A stretch of 64,000 nucleotides of DNA from Novosphingobium aquimarinum. GTDB lineage: Bacteria > Pseudomonadota > Alphaproteobacteria > Sphingomonadales > Sphingomonadaceae. The notes under the pieces were generated by a model that saw only the letters and a list, made by a program, of their open reading frames with translations, searched no databases and had not been told where the DNA came from. Made by a program: the position numbers and the translations under genes. Positions 26,345-35,584 of the stretch are shown here, in pieces (the stretch's first letter is position 1; every line of letters starts with the position of its first letter). Where the stretch lies: positions 62,001 through 126,000 of the forward strand of contig NZ_WRPO01000009.1 in the NCBI RefSeq assembly GCF_009746585.1, given 5' to 3'.

Positions 26345-27517
26345 TTACGTCCCGTATTTGCCCCAGACGAACTTCGACGACAGGGCGAAGTTCCAGACCG
26401 ACGCGATCACGATGCCGACGAGCGCCGCCGGGTATTCGTGAATACCATAACGCACGAGAATCGCGGCGACGCCGACATTGGCAGTGAGGCCGACGAGACA
26501 GGTCAGTCCGAATTTCGCCCAACCGCGCAGCAGCGGGACGAACCCGGTGAGCCGCTTGTCCGCGTAAGTCAGCGCGTTGTTGAGGAAGAAGTTGAACGTC
26601 ATCGCCGTCAACGCGGCGACGGTCTGACCGACTTCGAAGGCCGTGACCAGCTGACCGCGGATCGGCGGACCGCCGAACACGGCGAGAAACGCCGAGAGCA
26701 CGGCCATGTGGACCAGGACACCGAAGGCGCCGATCGTGCCGAACAAGGCAAATCGCGTGGGGATGATGCGCCCCAGCCACTTGTCGTAAAGACCGACGAG
26801 GAACTCGAAGACGACGGTACGATCGAGTTTGCTCTCGCCGTCGGCGCGGGCCGCGAAGCTGAGCGGGAATTCCTTGACGCGCAAGGGGGTCTCCACGGTG
26901 GCGAGGATATCGAGCAGGATCTTGAAACCGACCCCGGACAAGCGGTGCGCATCGGCGCGCAGCGTGGATGTCCGCAGCATGAAATAGCCGCTCATCGGAT
27001 CGGTCAGAGTGACGCCGGTCACGCGGCGAGCGAGGTTGTTGGCAAAACCTGAAGCTTTGACCCGATCGGGTCGCCCCCAGGCAGCGGTGCTGGCGCCTTC
27101 ACAAAAGCGCGAGGCATAGGCGAGATCGAATTCGCCCGAAGTCACTGCCGCGAGCATCTCTGGAAGCAGCGCCGGATCGTGCTGATGATCGGCATCCATC
27201 ACGGCGACCACCGGAGCGGCCGTCGCGCACATTCCCTCGATCGCCGCCGAGGAGAGACCGCGGCGGCCAATCCGCTCGATCACGCGCACGCGCTGGTCGC
27301 GCAGGGCGATGGCGCGGGCTTCGTCCGACGTGCCGTCCGGGCTGTTGTCATCTACGATGATCGCTTCCCAGGCGACACCCTTCAAGGCGGCGTCGAGGCG
27401 ATCGATCATCGGTGCCAGATTGTTACGTTCGTTGAACGTCGGCAGGACGACTGCAAGCTGCAGCGGCCTTGTCGCCACGCTGACCGTATCAGTCAGATCA
27501 TCCTGCAAGAGTGTCAT
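26345..27517 (-). CDS. DPM1-like GT2 glycosyltransferase fused to a GtrA-type membrane domain
   Basis: The 390-residue protein has an N-terminal GT-A domain (LAVVLPTFNERNNLAPMI, IIVDDNSPDGTSDEA, VAVMDADHQHDP) of the polyprenyl-phosphate mannose synthase type. This is followed by a C-terminal domain of about 125 residues with four membrane segments resembling GtrA/DPMS (RFALFGTIGAFGVLVHMAVL, FNFFLNNALTYADKRL). It would make a polyprenyl-phosphate hexose and help deliver it across the membrane. I choose the ATG at 27517 because AGGA lies 5 bases upstream. The ATG at 27538 has no ribosome site. It is convergent with the PMT gene. Confidence 0.92.
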   Translation of the reverse strand: MTLLQDDLTDTVSVATRPLQLAVVLPTFNERNNLAPMIDRLDAALKGVAWEAIIVDDNSPDGTSDEARAIALRDQRVRVIERIGRRGLSSAAIEGMCATAAPVVAVMDADHQHDPALLPEMLAAVTSGEFDLAYASRFCEGASTAAWGRPDRVKASGFANNLARRVTGVTLTDPMSGYFMLRTSTLRADAHRLSGVGFKILLDILATVETPLRVKEFPLSFAARADGESKLDRTVVFEFLVGLYDKWLGRIIPTRFALFGTIGAFGVLVHMAVLSAFLAVFGGPPIRGQLVTAFEVGQTVAALTAMTFNFFLNNALTYADKRLTGFVPLLRGWAKFGLTCLVGLTANVGVAAILVRYGIHEYPAALVGIVIASVWNFALSSKFVWGKYGT

Positions 27518-27580
27518 CGGCGTCCTATTAGGCGACATAAATGAAGCAACGCTTACTTATCTAACGGAACCGGCTTGATA

Positions 27581-28639
27581 TCAGAGCCGCGCAATGACCG
27601 CATCGCCGATTTCCCGCGTTCCCGCACTTCCCCCCAGATCGCCGCCCCGTACGCCGTCGGCAAGCGCCTTGGAGACTGCTGCTTCGATCCGGGACGCTTC
27701 GGCCTCCAATTGATAACTGTGGCGCAGCAACATGGCAGCGGACAGAATCGTCGCCATCGGGTTGGCCAGGCCCTTGCCAGCGATGTCCGGCGCGGAGCCG
27801 TGAATCGGCTCGTAAAGGCCGAAAGTCCCTTCCGCCAGCGACGCCGACGCCAGCAACCCGATCGAGCCGACACACATGCTGGCCTGATCGCTCAGGATGT
27901 CGCCGAACATGTTGCCGGTCACGACGACGTCGAACTGGCCAGGATCCTTCACCAGCTGCATCGCCGCGTTATCGACATACATGTGGCTGAGTTCGACCTC
28001 GGGGTATTCAGCCGACACCTCGATCATCACGTCGCGCCAGAGCTGCGAGGTATCGAGCACGTTGGCCTTGTCCACCGAGCACAGTCTGCGGCCGCGGCCC
28101 ATCGCCGCCTTGAACCCCGTGTGCGCGATGCGGCGCACTTCATCTTCGGCATACGACATGATGTCGTAGCCCTGCCGCCGCCCGTCTTCGAGCGTGCGGA
28201 TGCCCTTCTCGCCGAAATAGACGTCGCCATTGAGCTCGCGCACGATCAGCAAGTCAATCGCTGCGGCCACTTCAGGCCGCAGCGTCGTGAGATCTTCGAG
28301 CCCCTTGAAGACCGTCGCGGGCCGCAAGTTGGCAAAGAGCCCAAGCTCCCGGCGCAATCCGAGCACTGCCTGTTCGGGCCGCAACTGCCGATCCAGATGA
28401 TCCAGCGAGAAGTCCCCGACAGCGCCGAACAGGATCGCCCCGCACGAGCGGGCGATGTCAAGGGTTTCAGGCGGCAGCGGGTGACCGTGCTTGCGATAGG
28501 CGGCGCCGCCGACGTCGCCCTCGACCAGTTCCAGTCCATCGATCCCGAGCGCTTCGAGGACGCGTACCGCTTCGCCAATCACTTCGGGACCGATCCCGTC
28601 ACCCGCGAAAACCGCGATCCGCATGTTTGCCCCGCTCAC
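27581..28639 (-). CDS. leuB: 3-isopropylmalate dehydrogenase
   Basis: LeuB oxidatively decarboxylates 3-isopropylmalate in leucine synthesis. The 352-residue protein shows [15 protein letters not shown]-type substrate contacts in [30 protein letters not shown] and the NAD-binding [20 protein letters not shown] lies 7 bases before a GTG at 28639, so that GTG is the start; the ATG five codons later is too far from it. The ribosome site lies in the end of recO. leuCD are not in the window. Confidence 0.95.
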   Translation of the reverse strand: MSGANMRIAVFAGDGIGPEVIGEAVRVLEALGIDGLELVEGDVGGAAYRKHGHPLPPETLDIARSCGAILFGAVGDFSLDHLDRQLRPEQAVLGLRRELGLFANLRPATVFKGLEDLTTLRPEVAAAIDLLIVRELNGDVYFGEKGIRTLEDGRRQGYDIMSYAEDEVRRIAHTGFKAAMGRGRRLCSVDKANVLDTSQLWRDVMIEVSAEYPEVELSHMYVDNAAMQLVKDPGQFDVVVTGNMFGDILSDQASMCVGSIGLLASASLAEGTFGLYEPIHGSAPDIAGKGLANPMATILSAAMLLRHSYQLEAEASRIEAAVSKALADGVRGGDLGGSAGTREIGDAVIARL

Positions 28640-28642
28640 TCG

Positions 28643-29251
28643 TCAACCTCCTTCGATCCGTGCCAGCCGCTCCCGCAGCATGGCGCGCGCCGCCATAACA
28701 TCGGTTCGGCGATCGGCAAGCGGGTAGGCTTCGAGCAAGCGCCCCATGCGGTCGAACGATCGCAGGAACTCCGGCCATTCCTGCTCGTTGGCGCGTTCGA
28801 GCGCTCCGCCGTAGCCGAGCTCGCGCAGCAACAGCGTTTCGTAGGCGACCAGCGCACCGGCCCAGCCCCGGGCTGACGGTGCGACACAGATTGCCTCCAG
28901 CAGCCCGGTGAGCGCTTCATGAATCGAGGGATAGGCCTGGCGCTCGGGCAGCGCCGCGGCGGCCAGCGCCGTGACCCAGACGATGGCGGCCGCCGGCAGC
29001 GGCTCGCTCATCCAGGGCCCGCGACTGCGCATCAGTTCGATCCGGGCGAACGGCAGCCGGCCTTCGGTCTTCGCGCGGATTTCGGCTTCGACCGTGTTGC
29101 CGGGGATCAGAACGGGGCGCATCAGCCGCCCGCGACCGCCCGCGACATAGGCCGCGACCATGCCTTCCTGGGCGGTGAGGAGGCGGACGATCACCGCTGT
29201 CTCGCCATGCGGCCGCACAGCGCAGACGATTGCGGACGCGCGTAAGTTCAT
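28643..29251 (-). CDS. recO: DNA repair protein RecO
   Basis: RecO loads RecA onto SSB-coated DNA in the RecFOR pathway. The 202-residue protein begins with an OB-fold region (VRPHGETAVIVRLLTAQEG, YVAGGRGRLMRPVLIPGN) and continues with the helical RecO domain (YETLLLRELGYGG). It is shorter than the 240-residue enterobacterial protein, mostly at the C-terminus, where the usual cysteine-rich or trailing helices are absent. It is followed by leuB with only 3 bases between, and preceded at 13 bases by a membrane protein gene. Confidence 0.9.
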   Translation of the reverse strand: MNLRASAIVCAVRPHGETAVIVRLLTAQEGMVAAYVAGGRGRLMRPVLIPGNTVEAEIRAKTEGRLPFARIELMRSRGPWMSEPLPAAAIVWVTALAAAALPERQAYPSIHEALTGLLEAICVAPSARGWAGALVAYETLLLRELGYGGALERANEQEWPEFLRSFDRMGRLLEAYPLADRRTDVMAARAMLRERLARIEGG

Positions 29252-29264
29252 CTTGGCGCGAACG

Positions 29265-29777
29265 TCACCGTGCGACCGGCCAGCGCCGGAGCATGCCCGG
29301 CAGGCTCAGCATACCCCACGCCATGCCGAAGATCAGGCATGTCGCCGCCGCCTCGCCCGCAAGCAGGATGACGAAGGCGTTGCGTTCAAGCGGCATGTCG
29401 CGCGGTGGTCCGACAATGCGCCCCAATACGAACGCGACATAAAGGTATGTTGACAGGATCGGGAACGCTAGCGCGGCCAGCGGGATGCGCCGGATGAGCG
29501 CACTGAACGACAGCCACAAGGCAACCACCCCGATCGGCACCACCAGTTCGAGGTAGCCGAAGTCGGCCGTTTGCGTGGGAAGATAGCCGCGCGCGAGACC
29601 GAGAACGTGCTGATAATGCCACGACAATGGCAGCAGCGCGGGCAGCAGAATCAGACCCGGGAGCCAAGCTGGGCTATTGCCGGGCGAGAGACGTTCGTCG
29701 ATCGCCTGCCCGATTACGCGCCCGACCGCTAAGGCAAGGACGCAACCAAGGCAGAAGACGACGGCAACCGGCCACAC
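29265..29777 (-). CDS. Hypothetical membrane protein
   Basis: The 170-residue protein has four to five hydrophobic segments: about residues 3-22 (PVAVVFCLGCVLALAVG), 38-54, 75-92 (LVVPIGVVALWLSFSALI), 99-120 and 137-158. Charged loops are short. I do not recognise the family. It lies between recO and ubiK on the same strand, 13 bases from recO, so it is probably cotranscribed. No conserved catalytic motif is visible. Confidence 0.75.
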   Translation of the reverse strand: MWPVAVVFCLGCVLALAVGRVIGQAIDERLSPGNSPAWLPGLILLPALLPLSWHYQHVLGLARGYLPTQTADFGYLELVVPIGVVALWLSFSALIRRIPLAALAFPILSTYLYVAFVLGRIVGPPRDMPLERNAFVILLAGEAAATCLIFGMAWGMLSLPGMLRRWPVAR

Positions 29778-29807
29778 CGATAGAATGCCTCCGGCTCTCA
29801 GCCCCGC

Positions 29808-30059
29808 TTACTTGGCGGCGAGCTTGCTCTCGAGATCGTCAATGCGCTTCTTCAGCGTTTCGGCCTCTTCGCGCGCCGTCGCGGCCATGAGCTTGACCGC
29901 CTCGAATTCCTCGCGGCTGACGAAGTCCATGTCGCCCATCAGCTCCTTGAAGCGTTCACGCGCCGAGTCGCGCGCTTCGCGCCCCATTCCGGCAACCGTG
30001 CCGGCGGCGCTGTTCATGAGCTTGACGAAGTCGGAAACGATCGGGTTCTGGCTTTGCAT
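29808..30059 (-). CDS. ubiK: UbiK-type accessory factor (BMFP domain)
   Basis: The 83-residue protein is a BMFP-domain protein, with an amphipathic N-terminal helix (NPIVSDFVKLMNSAAG) and a C-terminal coiled coil (VSREEFEAVKLMAATAREEA and LKKRIDDLESKL). UbiK binds membranes and supports late, oxygen-dependent ubiquinone hydroxylation by organising the Ubi complex. Length and heptad pattern match. The start at 30059 follows the family N-terminus; a longer reading adds 10 unlikely residues. Confidence 0.88.
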   Translation of the reverse strand: MQSQNPIVSDFVKLMNSAAGTVAGMGREARDSARERFKELMGDMDFVSREEFEAVKLMAATAREEAETLKKRIDDLESKLAAK

Positions 30060-30115
30060 GACCCTAGAATGGGTGTCTTGCGCGCACAAAGCAAGGCCCC
30101 CATGCCGCAGGTCTG

Positions 30116-30670
30116 TCAGAGTTCGATGCGCTCCACCGCCCCGCTGACGTCGGCCCCGTCATACCCCGGGTTGAGCCGCAGGATGTCCCAGTTGAGGTAC
30201 GTCGCGAACCCGGACCACAGCAGGTATGGCACGAGCATCAGTCCGGCCAGAGGTCGCACGCGCCAGAACAGCACGATCGTCGCGACGATCGCGAGATCGA
30301 GCACGCCGAGCACGATCAGCGCACCGCTCATCGAGTGATACGCGAAGAAGATCGGAGACCAGGAGAGGTTCAGCAGCAGTTGGATTGCGAAGGCAATCAC
30401 GGCGATGCCCCTGCCCCGCGCGCCCCGGGCCGACAGCACCAGCGCGAGCGCCACCCCCATCAACGCGTAGAGGATGCTCCAAACGATCCCGAACGCCTGC
30501 GGCGGAGGATAGGCATCCGGCTTGAGCAGCGCTGCGAACCAAGGGTTCTCCGGGCCATTTCCGGCCAGCTTGCCCGAAAGCATCCCCAGCAGAAGCAACG
30601 TCGGAACCGTCACGAGTGTCCAGCGCAAGAGCGAAACCCGTAACTGGCCCCGCGAGGCGATCACATTCAT
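30116..30670 (-). CDS. tspO: TspO/MBR family membrane protein
   Basis: The 184-residue protein has five membrane helices and the TspO signatures NPWFAALLKPDAYPPPQAFGIVW (first part), WSILYALMGVALALV, LLLNLSWSPIFFAYHS and PYLLWSGFATYLNWDILRLN. TspO proteins bind porphyrins and steroids and regulate tetrapyrrole flux in Rhodobacter. An N-terminal basic extension of about 15 residues precedes the first helix. The start is the ATG at 30670. Monocistronic by spacing. Confidence 0.93.
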   Translation of the reverse strand: MNVIASRGQLRVSLLRWTLVTVPTLLLLGMLSGKLAGNGPENPWFAALLKPDAYPPPQAFGIVWSILYALMGVALALVLSARGARGRGIAVIAFAIQLLLNLSWSPIFFAYHSMSGALIVLGVLDLAIVATIVLFWRVRPLAGLMLVPYLLWSGFATYLNWDILRLNPGYDGADVSGAVERIEL

Positions 30671-30755
30671 GGGTCTCAACAACTCCCGATTCGCGCCAAT
30701 CCGGCGGATTTATCTACGGGAGTTAACGTTTGTGCAATGTCCGCGCAGGGATCGG

Positions 30756-31517
30756 TCATCCCCGATTGGCACAGATCAGGAATTCCACGTTGCCTTCCGG
30801 CCCCCGGATCGGGCTCTCGACAACCCCGGCGACGGCCCAGCCATTTTGCTCCAGCCAGTCCCGCACTTCCTCGCAAACGCGCGCGTGCAGCGCCGGATCG
30901 CGCACGACGCCGCCCTTGCCCACTTCGCCGCGTCCGACTTCGAATTGCGGCTTGATCAGCGCGACCAGGGTGCATCGCGGCGCCGCGAGCTGCAGCGGGA
31001 TCTCGAGCACTTTGGCCAGACCGATGAAACTGGCGTCGCACACGACATAATTGCACGGCGCGTCGATCAGTTCGGGCGTCAACACGCGCGCGCTGGTCTT
31101 TTCCAGCACCGTCACGCGCGGGTCCTGTCGCAATTTCCAGGCGAGCTGGTTGGTGCCCGAATCGACGGCAAACACCCGCTCGGCCCCGTGCGACAGCAGC
31201 ACATCGGTGAAGCCCCCGGTCGAACTGCCGATGTCCATCGCGAAGGCGCCCGCCGGATCGAGCCCGAAGTGCGCGATCGCATGCGCCAGCTTGATCCCGC
31301 CGCGCGAAACCCACGGATGATCGCGCCCGCGCACTTCGAGCGGCGCGTCCGCGGCCAGGGTCTGCCCGGCCTTGGCGATCTTGGTTTCGCCCGAATAGAC
31401 GAGCCCCGCCATGATCAGCGCCTGAGCGCGCGTACGGCTCTCCACGAGCCCGCGTTCGACGAGCAAATGGTCGGGACGGGCCTTTGCGCCGGTCGGGGAC
31501 TTGGGTGGGACGGTCAT
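30756..31517 (-). CDS. tlyA: TlyA family rRNA 2'-O-methyltransferase
   Basis: The 253-residue protein has an N-terminal S4 RNA-binding domain (RPDHLLVERGLVESRTRAQAL) followed by a FtsJ-like SAM domain (SRGGIKLAHAIAHF, AMDIGSSTGGFTDVLL, VFAVDSGTNQL, VVCDASFIGL, ALIKPQFEVGR). TlyA methylates 16S and/or 23S rRNA riboses in actinobacteria. The proteobacterial members are assumed to act similarly. The ATG at 31517 is preferred; an ATG at 31556 adds 13 residues. Divergent from a small lipoprotein gene. Confidence 0.92.
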   Translation of the reverse strand: MTVPPKSPTGAKARPDHLLVERGLVESRTRAQALIMAGLVYSGETKIAKAGQTLAADAPLEVRGRDHPWVSRGGIKLAHAIAHFGLDPAGAFAMDIGSSTGGFTDVLLSHGAERVFAVDSGTNQLAWKLRQDPRVTVLEKTSARVLTPELIDAPCNYVVCDASFIGLAKVLEIPLQLAAPRCTLVALIKPQFEVGRGEVGKGGVVRDPALHARVCEEVRDWLEQNGWAVAGVVESPIRGPEGNVEFLICANRG

Positions 31518-31565
31518 CTGTGTGCAGGGCTTGTGATGGGCGGCGTCTGATCCCATACGGGCGGC

Positions 31566-32102
31566 ATGAACGCAATCCTGCGCCGACGTGCGCTCGCCCT
31601 AGTCGCCTCGTTATCGGTCATCGCCCTTGCGGCATCTTGCTCGGATTCGCGCATCGCCCCGACGCCGACACCGACGCCGACCGCGACCCCCGCGCCGACC
31701 CCGACGCCGGTCGCGCCTCCCATCGACTGGCAGGACGCGCCCATCACCCCCGGCAACTGGACCTGGGCCCAGATCGCCGGCCAATCGACCTCGCGTTTCG
31801 CCGGCGACTTGTTCGCCATGCGCTGCAACCGCGCCGACGGCACGATTCGCCTGCTGCGCGCGGGCTCCGTGGACGGACAGCTCCCGATGACGGTCGTTAC
31901 CGAGAAGGCCACCCGCCAGATCATGGCCCGAGGAGTCCCCGGTTCGACCCCGGTGATCGAGGCGAGCCTGAGCGCGCGCGACCCGTTGCTCGACGCCATG
32001 GCCTTCAGCCGCGGCCGCTTCGCCATCGAAGTCAATGGCCTGGCGACGCTCTACATCCCGAGCTGGCCGGAAGTCAGCCGCGTGATCGAGGACTGCCGCT
32101 AG
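31566..32102 (+). CDS. Hypothetical lipoprotein with Pro/Thr linker
   Basis: The 178-residue protein has a signal peptide with a lipobox-like LAASC, then a PTPTPTPTATPAPTPTP linker (about residues 32-50) that could span the cell wall layer. A small domain with WTWAQIAGQSTSRFAG and a C-terminal EDCR follows. Two cysteines (MRCN and DCR) may pair. No family recognised; similar lipoproteins occur in sphingomonads. Convergent with the large metalloprotease gene, 12 bases apart. Confidence 0.78.
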   Translation: MNAILRRRALALVASLSVIALAASCSDSRIAPTPTPTPTATPAPTPTPVAPPIDWQDAPITPGNWTWAQIAGQSTSRFAGDLFAMRCNRADGTIRLLRAGSVDGQLPMTVVTEKATRQIMARGVPGSTPVIEASLSARDPLLDAMAFSRGRFAIEVNGLATLYIPSWPEVSRVIEDCR

Positions 32103-32114
32103 TCGCGCGGGCCT

Positions 32115-34916
32115 TCAGCCCCAGGACATCGCGTCGACCGCCATCGCCATCGGCGCGACTTGATCGGTAGGATCGAGTGTCAGAGCCGTCGCAAGGCTGG
32201 TGGCCGTGACTGCATCGCCGCCGATCGTAATGGCTCCCACGGTCGTATCGAACCTCAGTTCGCGCTCATCTCCGCCCTCGAACACGAGCGTCGTAGCCTG
32301 CTGCCCCACGGGTATGCTGAGACTTCCATTCTCGGCCACCAGCACCACCTGCGAGCCGTTGCGATAGGCAGAAAAATCCTCGGCCGCACCGCCCACGGCA
32401 ATCGTGTCTCCGCCGCGATTGAAGGAGGGATCGAAGGAGAAAGCGCCCCAAAGCCGCACGACTGTTTCCGCGTTTTGCGGCGTCCCGAAAATCCGATAAT
32501 CGCCGCCAAGCGTGGCTTCGCCTCCTGTGTCGAGAATTACCCTTGCAACGCTGTCCTCCAGCGCACCACTCGGCAGTGTCCCGCTCTGCGGCGGCGCCAC
32601 GATCTGCTCGGGCACGTTCAGAAAGTGCTGGCTGCCAATTGCGGCCGACTGAGTGTCGAGATCGTAGTAGAGACGCCGCGCGCCATCGGCGAAGACGATT
32701 TCGTTCCCGTCCGGACCGAGCGGGATCCAGACCGATCCGGCAAGCCCCACAAATCGAGCATTTGAGCCGTCTAAGGAGACCGTATATTCCTTGGCATCGC
32801 CCGGCAGGCGGATGATGTCGCCACCGCGGTTGAATGAGGGATCCAACTGGATCTGCGAGCCAGATCCGGAGATCGTGAGGTCTTGGAAGCCATTGGTGCC
32901 GAAGACCCGCACTTGGCCCGCGATTTCTCCCACGAAGCCGTTCGTGGTCAACAGTCGGAACCCATCGGCCAAAGTGGGAGGCTCGGGTTCAGTCATGAGC
33001 GGAGTAATCGTACCCGCTTCATTGATGCGATATATTGTGCCACCGAAATCGAAGAATTCGACGCCCGAGACCCGATCGATGCCTTCGCCGGTGATGGTCA
33101 GCACGCCGGGCGCCGCCGCGATCGTGTAGTTAGAGATGGGCCCCGCAAAGACCGCGGTATCTTCGCCGCCTGCGCCGTAGATAGTGTCGTCTCCGCCTCC
33201 GCCGCGCAGTCGGTCGTCACCTTGGCCGCCAGCAAGCACGTCGTTGCCAGTTCCACCTTCGAGAACGTCGTCTCCGTATCCGCCTTCGAGGAAAGAGCCG
33301 ATCAGCGTGCTCTCGGACGAGGTAACCGTCGCTTGCATCGAGACGCTGAGTTCGTAGCGCGCATCCGGGCGGACCTCACCGCTGAATTCGGCAACCTCGA
33401 TGACATAGCGATTGCCCGCGACCAGCCCGGTCAGTTCCAGATAGCTGTCTGTCAGCGTAGCGCTGCCGGGATCGAATTCAGTGGTGTCGTCGGACTGGCC
33501 GATGACGTCACCAAATAAATCGACCACGCGCAGCAAGCTGTCGAACGCGAAAGTATTGTCGATATCGATGACGACCGGGCCCGACTGGGGCGCAGTGAAA
33601 CTGAATGAATCCACCACACTGCCTGGCGCATGGATGCGGATCGATGTCATGGAGCTCGAATCGGGAATGGTCGGATCACCGCGAGAAGAGGCAAATCTTC
33701 CGTCCAGATCGAGCCGGGGCCGATCGGTGGACGGGGGAAGAAACAGCTCGTTCAATGCATCGGCGTCGACGACGCCGTCGCGAGCGACGAGGCGGTCGTT
33801 GCCCGAACCGCCGATGGCGCCCTCGATGGAAATCAGCGTGTCATTTCCGTCTCCGGTGGCCGTTCCCTTCGACAAATCGATCACGACATTCGCCGATACG
33901 CCGACGTAGCTGACGATGTCGAAGCCGCCGCCCCCGTCAAGCCGGTTCGACGCCGAATTGCCGTGAAGGATATCGTCTCCAGAGCCGCCCAAGGCGTTCT
34001 CGACGACCACGCCGTTGGCGATCGTCACGCCACCGAGGATTCCGCCAACCCACGATCCGAAACCGCCGCCGCCGAGTTCGGCCTTCAGCGTCGCGGCGCG
34101 CAAATCGATCGTTGCGCTTGCGCCGTTTGCCGATGCAGCCGAAATCACGTCGATCCCGCCGGTATCCCAGATCGTATTCCACCCCGTGCCGTTGGCATTG
34201 GCGCTGGGCAAAGTGTAAGTCGTCGCGCCAATGTTCGTCTGGGTATTCGCACCGTAGATCGCCTGGGCCGCCGCGATGTCGAACGCGCCCGGCCCGACAT
34301 TCCAGCCGAACTCGAAAGAGTTGGGAAGGCCGACTTCCCGATAACCTGAATTGTACGACATCGTCGTGAAAACGCCTTGGTTGAGCTGGTAGTCACCAAG
34401 ATCGTCGGAGCCTTTGACGCCGGGAAAGATCAATCGGTCAGCCGGATCGCCTTCGTCGAGATGCGGATGCACCAGTCCCAGGCCATGCCCCACCTCGTGC
34501 ACGAATGTCGCAAACGTGTAGCCGCCCGCCGAGAATGCGCCGCGCGTGGTCAGTTCGGCCGCATTGCTGAAATCACCGCGCATCGTGCCCGCAAAAGGCA
34601 GCGTGTGTTCGCCCAGGGTGCCGTCGTCGAACGTCTTGAAGCCTTCGATGAAGTCGTAAGCGGCGGTGCTGCCGGTGCCGCGGTACGGGCCCGCTTCCTC
34701 GACGAAGCGCAGGTTGGCGACTGCGGACCAGCTCGCCAAGGCCGCGGCGAAGCCCTCACGCGCGCCGTTGCCCCAGGTGGTGCCGCCATAGGCGCCGTTG
34801 CCTTCCAGGACGTAGTTGATGACGATGCCGGGGATCCAGGCGCGATTATACGTGATCGCATCGATAAAGACGTTGCCCGTCTGCCTCGTCGCGACAAGCT
34901 CAGCTGCTGTGAACAC
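32115..34916 (-). CDS. Serralysin-type RTX metalloprotease, type I secreted
   Basis: The 933-residue protein has no signal peptide. Residues 140-150 are HEVGHGLGLVH, the extended zinc site of M10 metzincins, and TTMSY at 184-188 is the Met-turn. Calcium-binding RTX repeats follow at about 309-330 and 543-585 (GGTGNDVLAGGQGDDRL). A PPC-like beta domain lies near 435-525. Two related modules, about 669-752 and 807-890, share DPSFNRGGD. Absence of a Sec signal with RTX repeats indicates type I secretion. No ABC exporter or inhibitor gene is adjacent. Secreted nutrient-scavenging protease is the likely role. Confidence 0.9.
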   Translation of the reverse strand: MFTAAELVATRQTGNVFIDAITYNRAWIPGIVINYVLEGNGAYGGTTWGNGAREGFAAALASWSAVANLRFVEEAGPYRGTGSTAAYDFIEGFKTFDDGTLGEHTLPFAGTMRGDFSNAAELTTRGAFSAGGYTFATFVHEVGHGLGLVHPHLDEGDPADRLIFPGVKGSDDLGDYQLNQGVFTTMSYNSGYREVGLPNSFEFGWNVGPGAFDIAAAQAIYGANTQTNIGATTYTLPSANANGTGWNTIWDTGGIDVISAASANGASATIDLRAATLKAELGGGGFGSWVGGILGGVTIANGVVVENALGGSGDDILHGNSASNRLDGGGGFDIVSYVGVSANVVIDLSKGTATGDGNDTLISIEGAIGGSGNDRLVARDGVVDADALNELFLPPSTDRPRLDLDGRFASSRGDPTIPDSSSMTSIRIHAPGSVVDSFSFTAPQSGPVVIDIDNTFAFDSLLRVVDLFGDVIGQSDDTTEFDPGSATLTDSYLELTGLVAGNRYVIEVAEFSGEVRPDARYELSVSMQATVTSSESTLIGSFLEGGYGDDVLEGGTGNDVLAGGQGDDRLRGGGGDDTIYGAGGEDTAVFAGPISNYTIAAAPGVLTITGEGIDRVSGVEFFDFGGTIYRINEAGTITPLMTEPEPPTLADGFRLLTTNGFVGEIAGQVRVFGTNGFQDLTISGSGSQIQLDPSFNRGGDIIRLPGDAKEYTVSLDGSNARFVGLAGSVWIPLGPDGNEIVFADGARRLYYDLDTQSAAIGSQHFLNVPEQIVAPPQSGTLPSGALEDSVARVILDTGGEATLGGDYRIFGTPQNAETVVRLWGAFSFDPSFNRGGDTIAVGGAAEDFSAYRNGSQVVLVAENGSLSIPVGQQATTLVFEGGDERELRFDTTVGAITIGGDAVTATSLATALTLDPTDQVAPMAMAVDAMSWG

Positions 34917-35119
34917 GGTCCGATACCTCAGGGGTAAGATAGCCGGCCCGCATTGTGGCGGACCCGTCAGACGTGCAGCGGCCTTGCGCGTGCCAGGCCG
35001 TCGCCATACTCACGAACGTGAACGGTGCCCCCCACCGCCTTGTCGCCTTTCCTATACTCAGTATTTTTTTGATTCGGAACGAATTTCATGGGCTTTTACT
35101 TAGCTGGATCGAAGCGGAA

Positions 35120-35584
35120 GTGACGCGGCCCCGCGTTCTGTTCGTATGCCTCGGCAACATCTGCCGTTCGCCGCTGGCCGAAGCCGCGCTGCGGGCGGAA
35201 GCCGACCGCGTGGGCCTCGATATCGAGGTCGATTCGGCGGGAACCGGCGACTGGCACGTCGGCGAGCCGCCGGACTCGCGCGCGATCGCCCAGGCCAGGC
35301 GCCACGGGATCGACATTTCCGGCTATCGCGGTCGGCAGGTCCGCAAGGCCGACTTCGACGACTTCACCCATGTCCTCGCGCTCGATCACGACAACCTCGC
35401 GGCACTGGAAGACCTCGTGCCGCCGGGCCGGGAGAACCGTCTCTCGCTCCTGCTCGATCATGTGGAAGGGTGCGAGGGTCAGCCGGTGGCCGATCCCTAT
35501 TTCGGCGACGCCGATGGTTTCGAGCGGACCTGGTCGCAAGTGACTGCCGCCGCGCGCGCACTCGTCTCGGAACTGGCGCGCTAG
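35120..35584 (+). CDS. Low-molecular-weight protein-tyrosine phosphatase
   Basis: The 154-residue protein carries the active-site loop VCLGNICRSP (CX5R) at its N-terminus and the general acid in DPYFG near the C-terminus. Residues VDSAGTGDWHVGEPPDSRA match the family. It could act on tyrosine-phosphorylated exopolysaccharide regulators or small aryl phosphates. No tyrosine kinase is nearby. The start is taken as GTG at 35120, just before RPRVLFVCLGN; the frame is open further upstream without homology. Its stop overlaps that of the convergent acetyltransferase gene (CTAG). Confidence 0.92.
   Translation: MTRPRVLFVCLGNICRSPLAEAALRAEADRVGLDIEVDSAGTGDWHVGEPPDSRAIAQARRHGIDISGYRGRQVRKADFDDFTHVLALDHDNLAALEDLVPPGRENRLSLLLDHVEGCEGQPVADPYFGDADGFERTWSQVTAAARALVSELAR

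Noticed and set aside
35045..35075. Small hairpin followed by seven T residues between the RTX protease and the phosphatase gene
   Set aside because: The stem is only about 5 bp of A/T-rich pairs and does not follow the end of any gene, so it is unlikely to be a functional terminator.
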